From Candidatus Aminicenantes bacterium UBA876 (GTDB lineage Bacteria; Acidobacteriota; Aminicenantia; UBA2199), in NCBI GenBank assembly GCA_002294665.1, contig DBFQ01000039.1, positions 12,968 through 54,066 of the forward strand: DNA of 41,099 nucleotides, in the 5' to 3' direction. How positions within the stretch are numbered: the first letter of the stretch is position 1; the number at the start of each line of letters is the position of its first letter. The notes under the pieces were generated by a model. It made no database searches and was not told the DNA's origin. It saw only the letters and a list, made by a program, of their open reading frames with translations. This document shows positions 7,553 to 16,687 of this stretch, piece by piece. The position numbers and the translations under genes were made by a program.

Positions 7553-8428
7553 TCAAGGCTTTTCCGGCTGTTCAAAAGCCGCGCTCAGGCGCTCCAATCC
7601 CGGATCCATTTCATCCTGGAGGATACGCCAGGTGGATGCATGCACGCATTTCCCCGTTCGGCATGCAATATCGAATACAGAAAAATCGATACAAAGGTTG
7701 CTCCGGGCCACCTCGAAACGCTGGTACATTCCGGTCAGGAATCGCTGAATAATCGGTTGGCGTTTCATACCGATAACGGAATTCAACGAGCCGGTCATGC
7801 CGACATCGGTCTGATATCCCGTACCATTGCCCAAAATACGGATATCACTGGTTTGTACATGGGTATGTGTGCCGACGACCACACTCACGCGGCCGTCGAG
7901 GAAAAAACCCATCGCCTGTTTCTCTGCAGAGGCTTCCGCGTGAAAATCCACAAATACGCATTTCTGCGGGTTTTCCTTCAGCAGGCGATCCACGATCAGG
8001 AAAGGATTATCCACGACCGGCTCCATGAACACTCTGCCCTGCAGGTTGATCACAAGCAGTTTTTCATGGTTGTTGAGGGTTACGCAATGAAATCCGCTTC
8101 CGGGAACGCTGGGCGGATAGTTCGCGGGTCGCAGAATCAGCTGGTTTTCCTTGAGCAGTTCAATCGCTTCCCGTTTGTCCCACACGTGGTTGCCGGATGT
8201 GATCAGATCCACACCGGCTTGAAACATTTCCTGAGCGGTTTTGGGGATGATTCCCAAGCCACCGGCGCTGTTCTCGCCGTTTGCGATTACAAAATCGGCG
8301 TGAATGCGATAGCGGATCTTGGGAAGAACGTCCGCCAGAAACCGCCTGGCGCTGCGGCCGATGATATCTCCGATAAAGACGACACGCACGTGATCACTGG
8401 TGCGAGCGGCCTCTCCCCTACTTTGCAT
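7553..8428 (-). CDS. YmdB family metallophosphoesterase (TIGR00282-like)
   Basis: This 291-residue calcineurin-like phosphoesterase matches the YmdB family. The metal-binding motifs are visible in order: FIGDIIG, NGEN, SGNHVWD, DFHAE and GTHTHVQT. Family members hydrolyse 2',3'-cyclic nucleotide monophosphates. In Bacillus the gene (ymdB) directly follows rny, exactly as here, which supports an RNA-turnover partnership. It overlaps rny by 11 bp. The start is uncertain: ATG at 8428 adds 13 residues before the fold, while GTG at 8389 gives the more usual N-terminus. It is the last gene of the long minus-strand run. Confidence 0.9.
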   Translation of the reverse strand: MQSRGEAARTSDHVRVVFIGDIIGRSARRFLADVLPKIRYRIHADFVIANGENSAGGLGIIPKTAQEMFQAGVDLITSGNHVWDKREAIELLKENQLILRPANYPPSVPGSGFHCVTLNNHEKLLVINLQGRVFMEPVVDNPFLIVDRLLKENPQKCVFVDFHAEASAEKQAMGFFLDGRVSVVVGTHTHVQTSDIRILGNGTGYQTDVGMTGSLNSVIGMKRQPIIQRFLTGMYQRFEVARSNLCIDFSVFDIACRTGKCVHASTWRILQDEMDPGLERLSAAFEQPEKP

Positions 8429-9980
8429 ACTCGACGGCCCTGACTTCGCGGATCACGGTAACCTTGATCTGTCCCGGGTATTCCAGTTCTTCCTGGATGC
8501 GTTTCGCGATGTCCTTGGATACAAAAAACACTTTGTTGTCGTTCAATTCATTCGAATCCACGATCACGCGGACTTCGCGTCCGGCTCTCAGCGCATAAGC
8601 CTTCTCAACGCCCTCAAATCCTGCACAGACTTCTTCCAGCTTTTCCAAACGCTTGATATAGGTTTCCAGGATCTCTCGTCTCGCGCCCGGGCGTGCCGCG
8701 GACAATGTGTCCGCCGCCTGGATCAACACGCCCTCCACGGAAGTGAAGTCCACGTCCATGTGGTGTGAGGCGATGGCTTCCTGAACCTTTTTCGATTCGC
8801 CGAATTTCCGCGCCAGTTCGACCGACAATTGGGTATGCGTGCCTTCGGTTTCGCGGTCGATTGATTTACCCACATCATGGAGCAATCCGGCCCGCCGGGC
8901 GATGTTTACATCCGCATTCAGTTCTCGCGCCATGAAAGCGGCGATCATGGCCACTTCCTTTGAATGCTGCAGTGCATTCTGGCCATACGAAGAACGGAAC
9001 TTGAGTTTTCCCAGGAAATAATACAATTCGGGGTTGATGTCCTTGATACCCAGTTCCAGAACCGCTTGTTCGCCGATCTCCCTGAGATAGTCGTCGAACC
9101 CTTTTTCAATCTTTTCCACGATTTCTTCCACACGTGCGGGATGAATTCTGCCGTCCTGAATCAGGGTTTCCAGTGCCCGCTTGGCGATTTCGCGCCGGAT
9201 CGGGTCAAAGGAAGAAACAATAATGGCTTCCGGAGTATCATCGACGATGAAGTCCACCCCGGTGGCATTCTCAAGCGCACGGATATTGCGTCCCTCACGT
9301 CCGATGATGCGTCCTTTCATTTCATCGTTGGGAAGATCGATCACCGCCACGGAAGAAGAGACGACATGCTCGGACGCGATGCGCTGAATCGCCGTACCGA
9401 TAATGTCTTTGGCCATCACCTGGCTTTTCTCTTTCAGATCCTCTTCAATCGCCTTCAAGCGCTGCGCTGATTCCATGCGCGCTTCGCCTTCATATTGATT
9501 GACAATCATCTCTTTGGCTTCCTGGACGGTCATTCCGGAAATCTGTTCCAGTTTTCTGCGTTGTTCATCCAAAAGGCCGTCCAACTCACGCTGACTCTGT
9601 TCGATCCGGCGATCCTTTTCAGCCAGGGTAAGCTCGACTTTCTTCAGATCCTTTTCCTTGTTTTCCAGGTTGACGTAGCGATTGTCGAGGTTTTCTTCCT
9701 TCTGAACCAACCTGCGCTCCATTTCGTTCAGTCGATTGGTTTTCTGATTCTGCTTGCGGTTGTATTCATTCTTCCAGTTGATGAACTCTTCCTTGAGTTC
9801 AAGGCTGATTTTGGTTCGTTGAGCGTCTAATTCGCGGTCAGACTGTTGTTTCCACTCCTGGCGCAATTGTTCCAGCCGCCGGTACTCGCCGGCGAACAAC
9901 CTGCGTCGCATCAGAAAAACCGCCAGAACGGTAAGCGCGATCCCGATCAGTGCCGGAATCGTATATGTAATCATCGACAT
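8418..9980 (-). CDS. rny: Ribonuclease Y
   Basis: RNase Y is the membrane-bound endoribonuclease that starts mRNA decay in many bacteria lacking RNase E. The 520-residue protein has an N-terminal membrane helix (about 5-24), a long coiled coil (about 28-180), a KH domain with GRIIGREGRNIRALE, and an HD domain with LLHDVGKSID and its downstream histidines. Length and order are standard. AAGGAGG lies just upstream, and either ATG 9980 or ATG 9974 is compatible with it. It sits between zapA and ymdB. Confidence 0.96.
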   Translation of the reverse strand: MSMITYTIPALIGIALTVLAVFLMRRRLFAGEYRRLEQLRQEWKQQSDRELDAQRTKISLELKEEFINWKNEYNRKQNQKTNRLNEMERRLVQKEENLDNRYVNLENKEKDLKKVELTLAEKDRRIEQSQRELDGLLDEQRRKLEQISGMTVQEAKEMIVNQYEGEARMESAQRLKAIEEDLKEKSQVMAKDIIGTAIQRIASEHVVSSSVAVIDLPNDEMKGRIIGREGRNIRALENATGVDFIVDDTPEAIIVSSFDPIRREIAKRALETLIQDGRIHPARVEEIVEKIEKGFDDYLREIGEQAVLELGIKDINPELYYFLGKLKFRSSYGQNALQHSKEVAMIAAFMARELNADVNIARRAGLLHDVGKSIDRETEGTHTQLSVELARKFGESKKVQEAIASHHMDVDFTSVEGVLIQAADTLSAARPGARREILETYIKRLEKLEEVCAGFEGVEKAYALRAGREVRVIVDSNELNDNKVFFVSKDIAKRIQEELEYPGQIKVTVIREVRAVEYAK

Positions 9981-10003
9981 TTCTCCTCCTTGAATAAGGC
10001 ATG

Positions 10004-10342
10004 CTACTTCACCGCCGGGGCCCTCAGGTATTCCGACTTCCTGCGCGGGTACCCGGGTTCTTCATCTGAAGCGTCAAGGGTCGCAATGACCTCGTCGATC
10101 CTGCGCAGAACGCTCCGCAGATCTTCATTCTGATTGCGCAGGGAGAATAATTCAGCGGCGATATTGATGGAAGTCAACAGGCCCAGCCGGAACGAATCCA
10201 TGTCGATGGATTGGCCCCGGATGGAACGAATTTTTTCTTCCACATATGCGATGATTTCCATAAATGTCCGGGGATGGATATCTTCCGGAAGGTCGAAACG
10301 GTAGTTCCGCCCCAGTACCTTTACGTCAATCGTTTTTGCCAT
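10004..10342 (-). CDS. zapA: Cell division protein ZapA
   Basis: ZapA promotes FtsZ filament bundling at the division site. The 112-residue protein starts MAKTIDVKVLGRNYRF, the characteristic beta-strand opening. It continues through an alpha/beta head and a C-terminal coiled coil that includes the NIAAELFSLRNQNEDL segment. I place the start at ATG 10342 because the longer frame upstream has a non-native composition and overlaps the preceding gene. It overlaps that coiled-coil gene by 17 bp and lies 23 bp before rny. Confidence 0.88.
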   Translation of the reverse strand: MAKTIDVKVLGRNYRFDLPEDIHPRTFMEIIAYVEEKIRSIRGQSIDMDSFRLGLLTSINIAAELFSLRNQNEDLRSVLRRIDEVIATLDASDEEPGYPRRKSEYLRAPAVK

Positions 10343-10547
10343 TTTCTTTTTCCAGGGATTCAACCAATGCCAGCAAGCTGTTGATCTTGCGCCGCACGTC
10401 CTCCCTTTCCTGGTTGATCTTGGCCTTTTCCTGCTCAATTTCAGCCAGCATCGTCTGCATCTGCCGGTTCTCTGCACGTAGACGTTGCAACTCCTCCACC
10501 ATGCCCCTGATGCGCTTTTCCAATTGCGAAAAACCGGCTTCCGACAC
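10326..10547 (-). CDS. Small coiled-coil protein, ZapB-like
   Basis: This 73-residue protein is almost entirely a predicted coiled coil (heptads through residues 5-68). It starts at GTG 10547 with AGGAGG five bases upstream. I do not recognise a specific family motif. Its position immediately before zapA, overlapping by 17 bp, suggests a ZapB-type partner of ZapA at the Z-ring. This rests on context and shape alone; any short coiled coil would look similar. Confidence 0.65.
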   Translation of the reverse strand: MSEAGFSQLEKRIRGMVEELQRLRAENRQMQTMLAEIEQEKAKINQEREDVRRKINSLLALVESLEKENGKND

Positions 10548-10561
10548 GCTTCCCTCCTTTT

Positions 10562-12631
10562 TCAGGTCCTGGGTTCCAGCTGCAGCAGCTTTACCAGATG
10601 ATCCACCAGTTCCTGATGAATGCGATTGACCTCTTCACCGGTAAGGGTCTGATGGGCGTGGCGATAATAGAAACTCATGGCCATGCTGATCTTCTCCTTT
10701 CCCGGGTCTGTCTGATCCCGATAATAATCAAAGAGATGATAGGATTCAAGTTCACGCGGACGCTGCGCGGCAATCGCCTGTTCCAGATCCGCATAACGGA
10801 CTTCGCGCGGGACATAAACAGACAGGTCCCGTTTCACCATGGGAAGTCGATTCCATTGGACAAAGCGCTGCACCCGCCGCTCGCGGATGAAGGGTTCCAG
10901 ATGGATCTCCATGGCCGCGATCTCTCCGTTGATCCCCGCTGCATCAACGATTTCCTGTTTCAGGCATCCCATCCAGCCTTCCGGGCGGTTATGGATCTGA
11001 ACTGAAAAAGAACATCCGGGACGCAACCAGGGCACCGCATTGCTTTTGATGGTGAATGGAGAGCCCAGCCTCTGCAACAAGGCTTCCATTTCTCCGCGAA
11101 AAACAAAAAAATCGATCGGTACGGCACGCGTATTGCGCCAGCTGAGCGATTCATGCTCGCCCCATGCCGTTGCCGCCAGGGTTTCCTGTTCGCAGAACTT
11201 TTTGTCGGGGCCGTGGAAAAAGCGTTTCCCGGTTTCGTAAAGCTTGATCGTAGCGGCACCCTGGTTGGCATTCAACACAGTGGCGCGAACCAGTCCGGGA
11301 ATCAATGAGTTGCGCAGGATGGCGTAATCACGACCCAATGGATTGCGCAGTGAAATGAAATCGATGGCGTCTGCGTTGCCATCGGCCATCATCTGGTTGT
11401 CTTCCAGGGAGTGAAAAGAGTAGTTCAATGCCTGATAATAGCCATTCGCAATCAGGTGCCTCCCTGCGTCCAGGCGCAAATCCCGTAAAGGCGCCGGATT
11501 GATGGTGAGGTTAACCGTCCGGGGCATTTTGGCGGGGATCCGGTCATAGCCGTATACGCGCGTGATTTCTTCCACAAGGTCCTGTTTGCAATCCACATCC
11601 ACGCGATAACTGGGAACCGTTACCGTCCAGGAATCCGCCTCGCTCGTGTCTACCTGGAAACCCAGGCGCTCAAGGATCCGGGCGGCTTCTTGAGGCTGGA
11701 TATCGATGCCCGTGTAGCGGCTGGGAAAATCAGCCGGCATCCGTACCTGTTTCAACCGTGAAGCTCCCGGATATTCATCGCGGAAACCGCTGGCGATCAC
11801 GTCCATGCCGGACCATTTCCGTATCAGCTTCAACGCCATTCTCAGGGCTGTCGGCGTAGCGCTGATATCCGCGCCCCTTTCAAACCGGTAAGAAGCTTCG
11901 GTCTGCAACCCCAGCCTCCGCGCAGTCAGGCGCACACGCACGGGATCGAACCAGGCGCTTTCGATAAACACACTGCGGGTGTTTTCGTTGATCCCGGAAT
12001 CGGCTCCGCCCATGACTCCCGCCAGGGCCACCGGCCGGTTTTCATCCGCGATGACCAGGTCTTCCGGGGATAATTGCGCGACGCGACCGTCCAGCAGGCG
12101 CAGGTCTTCACCGGGCAAAGCCCGGCGCACGCGGATCTGCCTGCCTTCCAGGCGCTCCAGGTCAAACATGTGCAGCGGATGACCGATCGCCATCAAGACG
12201 ATGTTTGAGGCATCCACAACCTGGTTGATGGGGCGCATGCCCAGCGACTCCAGCAGTCTGCAAACCTCGGGTGGAGAAGGTTCCGGCTTGATCTGGTGCA
12301 GAATGCATCCGCTGTACCTGCGACAATCCGCTGCGGATTCAATCCTCACTTCGACCGCCTCCCCCTCCTCCCCCATCTCGACATCGGCATCGTCGCCATA
12401 GGGAATGATCAGCGGAACCGAAGGCATACGCGCATGGATTTCCCGGGCGACGCCGAGATGGGAAAGCCAATCGGGACGATTGGGCGTAATCTCTACGTCC
12501 ATAGAAACGGATTCGTGGTCCTGATGAACTTCCGCGACCTCAATTCCCAGTGATGCCAGCAACTCTTTGACTTCGCGCAACGGCAGATCAATATTGACGA
12601 ATTCTTTCAGGAATCGCAGATCGATGCGCAT
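10562..12631 (-). CDS. pheT: Phenylalanyl-tRNA synthetase beta subunit lacking the EMAP (tRNA_bind) domain
   Basis: PheT pairs with PheS as the alpha2-beta2 enzyme charging tRNA-Phe. The 689-residue chain has the B1 start (FLKEFVNIDLP), then B3/B4, with the editing region around HPLHMFDLERL. It continues through B5, the catalytic-like domain (DLVEEITRVYGYDRIP) and the C-terminal FDX-ACB anticodon-binding domain (RLPMVKRDLSVYVP). Family members near 790-800 residues carry an approximately 100-residue EMAP/OB insert after the N-terminal helices. Here LASLGIEVAEV runs almost directly into ITPNRPDWLSHLGVARE, so that insert is absent. The gene follows pheS by 5 bp. Confidence 0.95.
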   Translation of the reverse strand: MRIDLRFLKEFVNIDLPLREVKELLASLGIEVAEVHQDHESVSMDVEITPNRPDWLSHLGVAREIHARMPSVPLIIPYGDDADVEMGEEGEAVEVRIESAADCRRYSGCILHQIKPEPSPPEVCRLLESLGMRPINQVVDASNIVLMAIGHPLHMFDLERLEGRQIRVRRALPGEDLRLLDGRVAQLSPEDLVIADENRPVALAGVMGGADSGINENTRSVFIESAWFDPVRVRLTARRLGLQTEASYRFERGADISATPTALRMALKLIRKWSGMDVIASGFRDEYPGASRLKQVRMPADFPSRYTGIDIQPQEAARILERLGFQVDTSEADSWTVTVPSYRVDVDCKQDLVEEITRVYGYDRIPAKMPRTVNLTINPAPLRDLRLDAGRHLIANGYYQALNYSFHSLEDNQMMADGNADAIDFISLRNPLGRDYAILRNSLIPGLVRATVLNANQGAATIKLYETGKRFFHGPDKKFCEQETLAATAWGEHESLSWRNTRAVPIDFFVFRGEMEALLQRLGSPFTIKSNAVPWLRPGCSFSVQIHNRPEGWMGCLKQEIVDAAGINGEIAAMEIHLEPFIRERRVQRFVQWNRLPMVKRDLSVYVPREVRYADLEQAIAAQRPRELESYHLFDYYRDQTDPGKEKISMAMSFYYRHAHQTLTGEEVNRIHQELVDHLVKLLQLEPRT

Positions 12632-12636
12632 GGTTC

Positions 12637-13668
12637 TTATCCGAATTGGCGCAGAAAGCGCAGGTCGTTCTCGAACAGCATGCGAAGATCGGGCACGCCA
12701 TGTCGCAGCAAGGCGATCCGGTCCACTCCCATTCCAAAAGCAAAACCGGAAAACTCATCCGCATCAATTCCGCAGTTCTGCAACACGTTGGGATGCACCA
12801 TGCCGCAGCCGAGAATTTCCAGCCAGCCGGTCCCCTTGCAGATCCGGCACTCCGGGTTGTTGCCGAAGCAGAGGAAACAACTGATATCGATCTCCGCCGA
12901 CGGCTCGGTGAAGGGAAAATAACCAGGGCGGAAGCGGGTCGTGATATCCGCGCCGAAAAACGCATGGATAAACGCTTCCAGCGTGCCGCGAAGGTGGGAA
13001 AATTTCACGTCCCGGTCAACCAGCAAACCCTCGATCTGATGAAAAACCGGGGTATGCGTGGCATCCGGTTCATCCTTACGAAACACTTTCCCGGGGAATA
13101 TGGCCTTGAACGGCGGCTGATGCGCCTTCATGTAGCGAATCTGTACCGGTGAGGTGTGCGTGCGCAACACGCCGTCTTCCCAGCCCTGAATAAAAAAAGT
13201 ATCCTGCTCGTCCCGGGCGGGATGATGGGCCGGAATGTTCAGAGCGGTGAAATTGTTGTATTCGCTCTCCATTTCAGGCCCTTCCGCCACCTCGTACCCC
13301 ATCTGAATAAAGATCCCTTCCAACTCGGCACGGGTGCGCTCGATCAGGTGCAGAGCACCCACAGCTCTACGCTGCGGCGGCAATGTCCAGTCCGATTCCG
13401 GTTCGGTGGTGCGGCTCAGACGCGCTGAAAGCGCATCCAGGTGATCGGATACCGTCTGTTTGAAGCGATTGATGAGCCGCCCGGCTTCCGCTTTTTCTGT
13501 AGCGGGAACATCGCGCAGACGTTGCATGAGCAGGGTGCAGATCCCTTTGCGACGGCTGAAGTATTTTTCCTTCAACTCGCGATATTGCTGCTGAGATTGA
13601 ACCCGCGCGATCTTCTCTTGAAAAGCCTGAATCAGTTCGTCAATCTCATGACTGAGTTCCCGGCTCAT
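12637..13668 (-). CDS. pheS: Phenylalanyl-tRNA synthetase alpha subunit
   Basis: PheS is the catalytic subunit that activates phenylalanine. The 343-residue protein has an N-terminal coiled coil (about 1-90) and the class II core. Motif 1/2 regions HPARDEQDTFF, RTHTSPVQIRYM and GKVFRKDEPDATHTP are visible, as are GCGMVHPNVL and motif 3 FGMGVDRIAL. The length is normal. Its ATG overlaps the rplT stop (ATGA), placing it in the ribosomal-protein run. That order (infC-rpmI-rplT-pheS-pheT) is widely conserved. Confidence 0.97.
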   Translation of the reverse strand: MSRELSHEIDELIQAFQEKIARVQSQQQYRELKEKYFSRRKGICTLLMQRLRDVPATEKAEAGRLINRFKQTVSDHLDALSARLSRTTEPESDWTLPPQRRAVGALHLIERTRAELEGIFIQMGYEVAEGPEMESEYNNFTALNIPAHHPARDEQDTFFIQGWEDGVLRTHTSPVQIRYMKAHQPPFKAIFPGKVFRKDEPDATHTPVFHQIEGLLVDRDVKFSHLRGTLEAFIHAFFGADITTRFRPGYFPFTEPSAEIDISCFLCFGNNPECRICKGTGWLEILGCGMVHPNVLQNCGIDADEFSGFAFGMGVDRIALLRHGVPDLRMLFENDLRFLRQFG

Positions 13669-14018
13669 AAGCAGGTTTTGACTTTTTCAACGATACCTTT
13701 GAATGTTTCCGGTTCAGTGGCGGCCAGGTTGGACAAAACCTTGCGGTTCAATTGAATCTGCGCCTTCTCCAAGCCATGGATGAATGTGGCGTAATTCAAA
13801 TCATATTGACGAACCGCGGCGTTGATGCGCACATTCCACAGACGCCGGAAATCTCTTTTGCGGTTGCGGCGATCCCGGTAAGCATATTGCAATGACCGCT
13901 CGACGGCTTCACGAGCCGTACGGTAATTGGTGCTCTTGGTACCGAAGAATCCACTGGCCAGTTTCAAAATTTTCTTGCGGCGGTTTAGCTTTTTATTTCC
14001 GCGTTTTACTCTGGGCAT
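13665..14018 (-). CDS. rplT: 50S ribosomal protein L20
   Basis: L20 binds 23S rRNA early in 50S assembly and often represses its own operon. The basic 117-residue protein begins MPRVKRGNKK and continues with the typical long helix and the RDRRNRKRDFRRLW region. I choose ATG 14018, with GGAGG upstream, rather than the in-frame ATG four codons earlier. It follows rpmI after 68 nt, and its stop overlaps pheS. Confidence 0.97.
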   Translation of the reverse strand: MPRVKRGNKKLNRRKKILKLASGFFGTKSTNYRTAREAVERSLQYAYRDRRNRKRDFRRLWNVRINAAVRQYDLNYATFIHGLEKAQIQLNRKVLSNLAATEPETFKGIVEKVKTCL

Positions 14019-14086
14019 TTCATCCTCCATCTGTTCTTCATTGAGCTTGCCCCATGATGCGAATACTCGAAGAGAACGAACTCACT

Positions 14087-14284
14087 TCAGCCATAGGGCA
14101 GAAGATTCTTCATCTGCTTGGCTTCCTCTTTCACCACTATGGTGGACTTTCTCAGGTTGCGTTTGCGTTTGGCGCTTTTCTTGGTGAGTATATGCGAAGC
14201 AAACGCGCGGTTGCGGCGTATTTTTCCGCTTCCGGTGAAACGGAAGCGCTTTTTGGCACCTCTATGCGTTTTTAGTTTCGGCAT
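14087..14284 (-). CDS. rpmI: 50S ribosomal protein L35
   Basis: This 65-residue highly basic protein begins [20 protein letters not shown], the diagnostic L35 N-terminus. It contains the [13 protein letters not shown] segment and is the full length of the family. Its start lies within the last 23 bases of infC, so translation is probably coupled to IF3. Confidence 0.97.
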   Translation of the reverse strand: MPKLKTHRGAKKRFRFTGSGKIRRNRAFASHILTKKSAKRKRNLRKSTIVVKEEAKQMKNLLPYG

Positions 14285-14837
14285 CTTTTCCTCCTCTCTT
14301 TTTGCCGATCAATATGTGATTGGAAAAACGTTCTTTTTTCGGCATCGATTCGATTTCTGCGAATTCCCGGATGATTTCAAGGATCTTTTCCGTCATGGTG
14401 TGCAGCATCTCCGGTTTGCGTTTCTGACGCCCGCGCAGCCATATCGTGATCTTCACCTTATTGCCCTCTTCCAGAAATTCCTTGATCTTCTTGAGCTTGA
14501 CTTCGATGTCATGTTCGCCGATCACCGGAGTGAATTTGATCTCTTTTACCGAGATCTTTTTCTGCAGTTTCTGGGCTTCGTGGGCCTTTTTCTGAATGCT
14601 GTACAGATACTTGCCATAATCAAGTAATCGGCATACCGGGGGATTGGCATTGGGGGAGATTTCCACCAGGTCGAGGCCTTTTTCCTCGGCGATGGCCAGA
14701 GCTTCACGCGCCGGGACGATTCCCAACTGGCTCTTGTCTTCGTCGATCAGTCGAACCTCCTGGGCACGAATCTCCCGGTTGATGCGATGTGGACGGGTTT
14801 TCTGAACAGGTCTTCTCGTGTTGTACCCTCTACGCAA
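14262..14837 (-). CDS. infC: Translation initiation factor IF-3 (TTG start)
   Basis: IF3 keeps subunits apart and checks start-codon fidelity. The 191-residue protein has the N-domain ([16 protein letters not shown]), the linker helix with RLLDYGKY, and the C-domain ([14 protein letters not shown]). The start is TTG at 14837, with AAGGAG eight bases upstream and no better ATG nearby. In other bacteria infC also uses a non-AUG start (AUU in E. coli), allowing IF3 to repress itself; a TTG start is consistent with that but does not prove it. It overlaps thrS by 8 bp and rpmI by 23 bp. Confidence 0.95.
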   Translation of the reverse strand: MRRGYNTRRPVQKTRPHRINREIRAQEVRLIDEDKSQLGIVPAREALAIAEEKGLDLVEISPNANPPVCRLLDYGKYLYSIQKKAHEAQKLQKKISVKEIKFTPVIGEHDIEVKLKKIKEFLEEGNKVKITIWLRGRQKRKPEMLHTMTEKILEIIREFAEIESMPKKERFSNHILIGKKRGGKDAETKNA

Positions 14838-16668
14838 ACGTTTTCTCCTTGATGGCTGTATGAATCGATTGAATCAGTTCTTCGAGCGCCATCTTGCCCT
14901 GGTCTCCTCTGCGATGGATGCGCAGGGACACATTCTGCTGTTTTTCTTCTTCGTCACCCAGAATCAGGATATATGGGATCTTTTCCATTTCCGCGTCACG
15001 GATTTTCCGCCCCATGCCTTCGCTGCGGTTTTCCAGCCGCGCGCGGATCCCGCGACGGACCATTTCCTGCTGCACCTGGCCGGCATAAGCGGTATTGCGA
15101 TCGTTGATGGGAATCACCATTGCCTGGACAGGCGCCAGCCATACCGGAAAATAGCCGCCGTAGTTCTCGATCAATACGCCGAAAAAACGTTCCAGTGAAC
15201 CCAGGAGGGCCCGATGGATCATGATCGGCCTTTCAATTTGACCACTCTCGTTGGTATAGCGCAAATCAAACCGCCGCGGCAGGTTGAAATCAACCTGGAT
15301 GGTCGAGCATTGCCATGAACGTTTCAATACATCCTTGACCTTGATATCAATCTTGGGCCCGTAGAACACGCCTTCTCCCGGATCCACGGTGAACGCCACG
15401 TTGGATTCCCGCAAAGCCTGCTCCAGCGCATTTGTTGCCATTTCCCACTCTTCGGGTTCTCCGACAAAGTTTTCCGGGCGGGTTGACAGAAACACATCAA
15501 GATCGGTAAATCCGAATGTTTTCAGAATATTCAGACTGAAGCGGATCAATTCCTTGACCTCGTCCAGGATCTGGTCACGGGAGCAGAATATATGGGCATC
15601 GTCCTGAGTAAAGCCGCGCACCCGCAACAGCCCATGCAAGACACCGCTGCGTTCATATCGATACACCGTGCCGAGTTCCGCCCAGCGCAGGGGCAGTTCG
15701 CGCCAGCTCCGTGTCCGCGATTTGAAAATCACCAGATGAAAGGGACAGTTCATGGGCTTGAGCTGGTATTCGGTATTGTCGAACTCAATCGGAGTGAACA
15801 TGTTTTCGCTGTAAAAGCCCTTGTGTCCGCTGGTTTCCCACAACTCCCCACGCGCGATATGCGGCGTGTACAGTAGTTCGTATCCGCAGCGAAGGTGTTC
15901 TTCTCTCCAGTAGTTTTCAATTTCGTTGCGAATCACGCCTCCGCGGGGATGCCAGAGAACCAGGCCGGCTCCGATCTCATTCTGAATGGAAAACAGGTCC
16001 AGGTCCTTGCCCAGTTTGCGGTGATCCCGCGCCTTGGCTTCGCTCAAAAAGCGCAGATGGCTGTCCAATTGTTCGCGCGTGGGAAAAACCACTCCGTAAA
16101 TACGCTGCATGGAATGACTGGACTCATCCCCTTTCCAATACGCGGCTGCGACGGAAAGAAGTTTGAAATTTGCCAGCAGTCCGGTTGACGGCAAATGGGG
16201 CCCGCGGCAAAGATCAATGAAATCCCCCTGGCGGTAAACGGTTACCGTTTCCCCTTCAACCTTTTCATGAATCAATTCGACTTTCAGCAACTGGCCCCTC
16301 TGGGTAAAGATATCCAGGGCTTCCTGCTTGCTCAGCACCTCTCTGCGAATCGCGAGATTCTGTTTGACAAGGTGGGCCATACGGCGGCAAATTTTTTCAA
16401 GGTCTTCCGGGGTAAACGGATTATTCGTAAGGAAATCGTAATAAAAACCGGTATCAATGGCCGGTCCCACGCCATACTGGGTGCCGGGGAACAATTCAAC
16501 AACCGCGTGCGCGAGCAGATGGGCGCATGAATGGCGAAACACATGCAAGGCATCCGCATGCTCCGCGTACACAGGTTCCAACCGGCCTGTTGCTCCCGCG
16601 GCTGCGCCAAGATCACTCAGGACGCCATCCACGCGCATCAGGACCGGGTTTTCTTTTTTCTCTTTCAT
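14830..16668 (-). CDS. thrS: Threonyl-tRNA synthetase with shortened N-terminal TGS region
   Basis: ThrS charges tRNA-Thr. The 612-residue protein contains the editing domain (HVFRHSCAHLLAHAV onward) and the catalytic core, with zinc ligands in MNCPFH, VLHGLLRVRGFTQDD and MIHRALLGSLERF. A C-terminal anticodon-binding domain follows. Only about 41 residues precede the editing domain, against more than 60 in ThrRS with a full TGS domain, so the first half of TGS appears to be missing. An in-frame TAG three codons upstream of ATG 16668 excludes a longer start. No ribosome binding site is visible. The tRNA-Val 3' end is only 19 nt upstream. Confidence 0.93.
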   Translation of the reverse strand: MKEKKENPVLMRVDGVLSDLGAAAGATGRLEPVYAEHADALHVFRHSCAHLLAHAVVELFPGTQYGVGPAIDTGFYYDFLTNNPFTPEDLEKICRRMAHLVKQNLAIRREVLSKQEALDIFTQRGQLLKVELIHEKVEGETVTVYRQGDFIDLCRGPHLPSTGLLANFKLLSVAAAYWKGDESSHSMQRIYGVVFPTREQLDSHLRFLSEAKARDHRKLGKDLDLFSIQNEIGAGLVLWHPRGGVIRNEIENYWREEHLRCGYELLYTPHIARGELWETSGHKGFYSENMFTPIEFDNTEYQLKPMNCPFHLVIFKSRTRSWRELPLRWAELGTVYRYERSGVLHGLLRVRGFTQDDAHIFCSRDQILDEVKELIRFSLNILKTFGFTDLDVFLSTRPENFVGEPEEWEMATNALEQALRESNVAFTVDPGEGVFYGPKIDIKVKDVLKRSWQCSTIQVDFNLPRRFDLRYTNESGQIERPIMIHRALLGSLERFFGVLIENYGGYFPVWLAPVQAMVIPINDRNTAYAGQVQQEMVRRGIRARLENRSEGMGRKIRDAEMEKIPYILILGDEEEKQQNVSLRIHRRGDQGKMALEELIQSIHTAIKEKTFA

Positions 16669-16687
16669 GGGTGTCTAAAGGGGGTAA

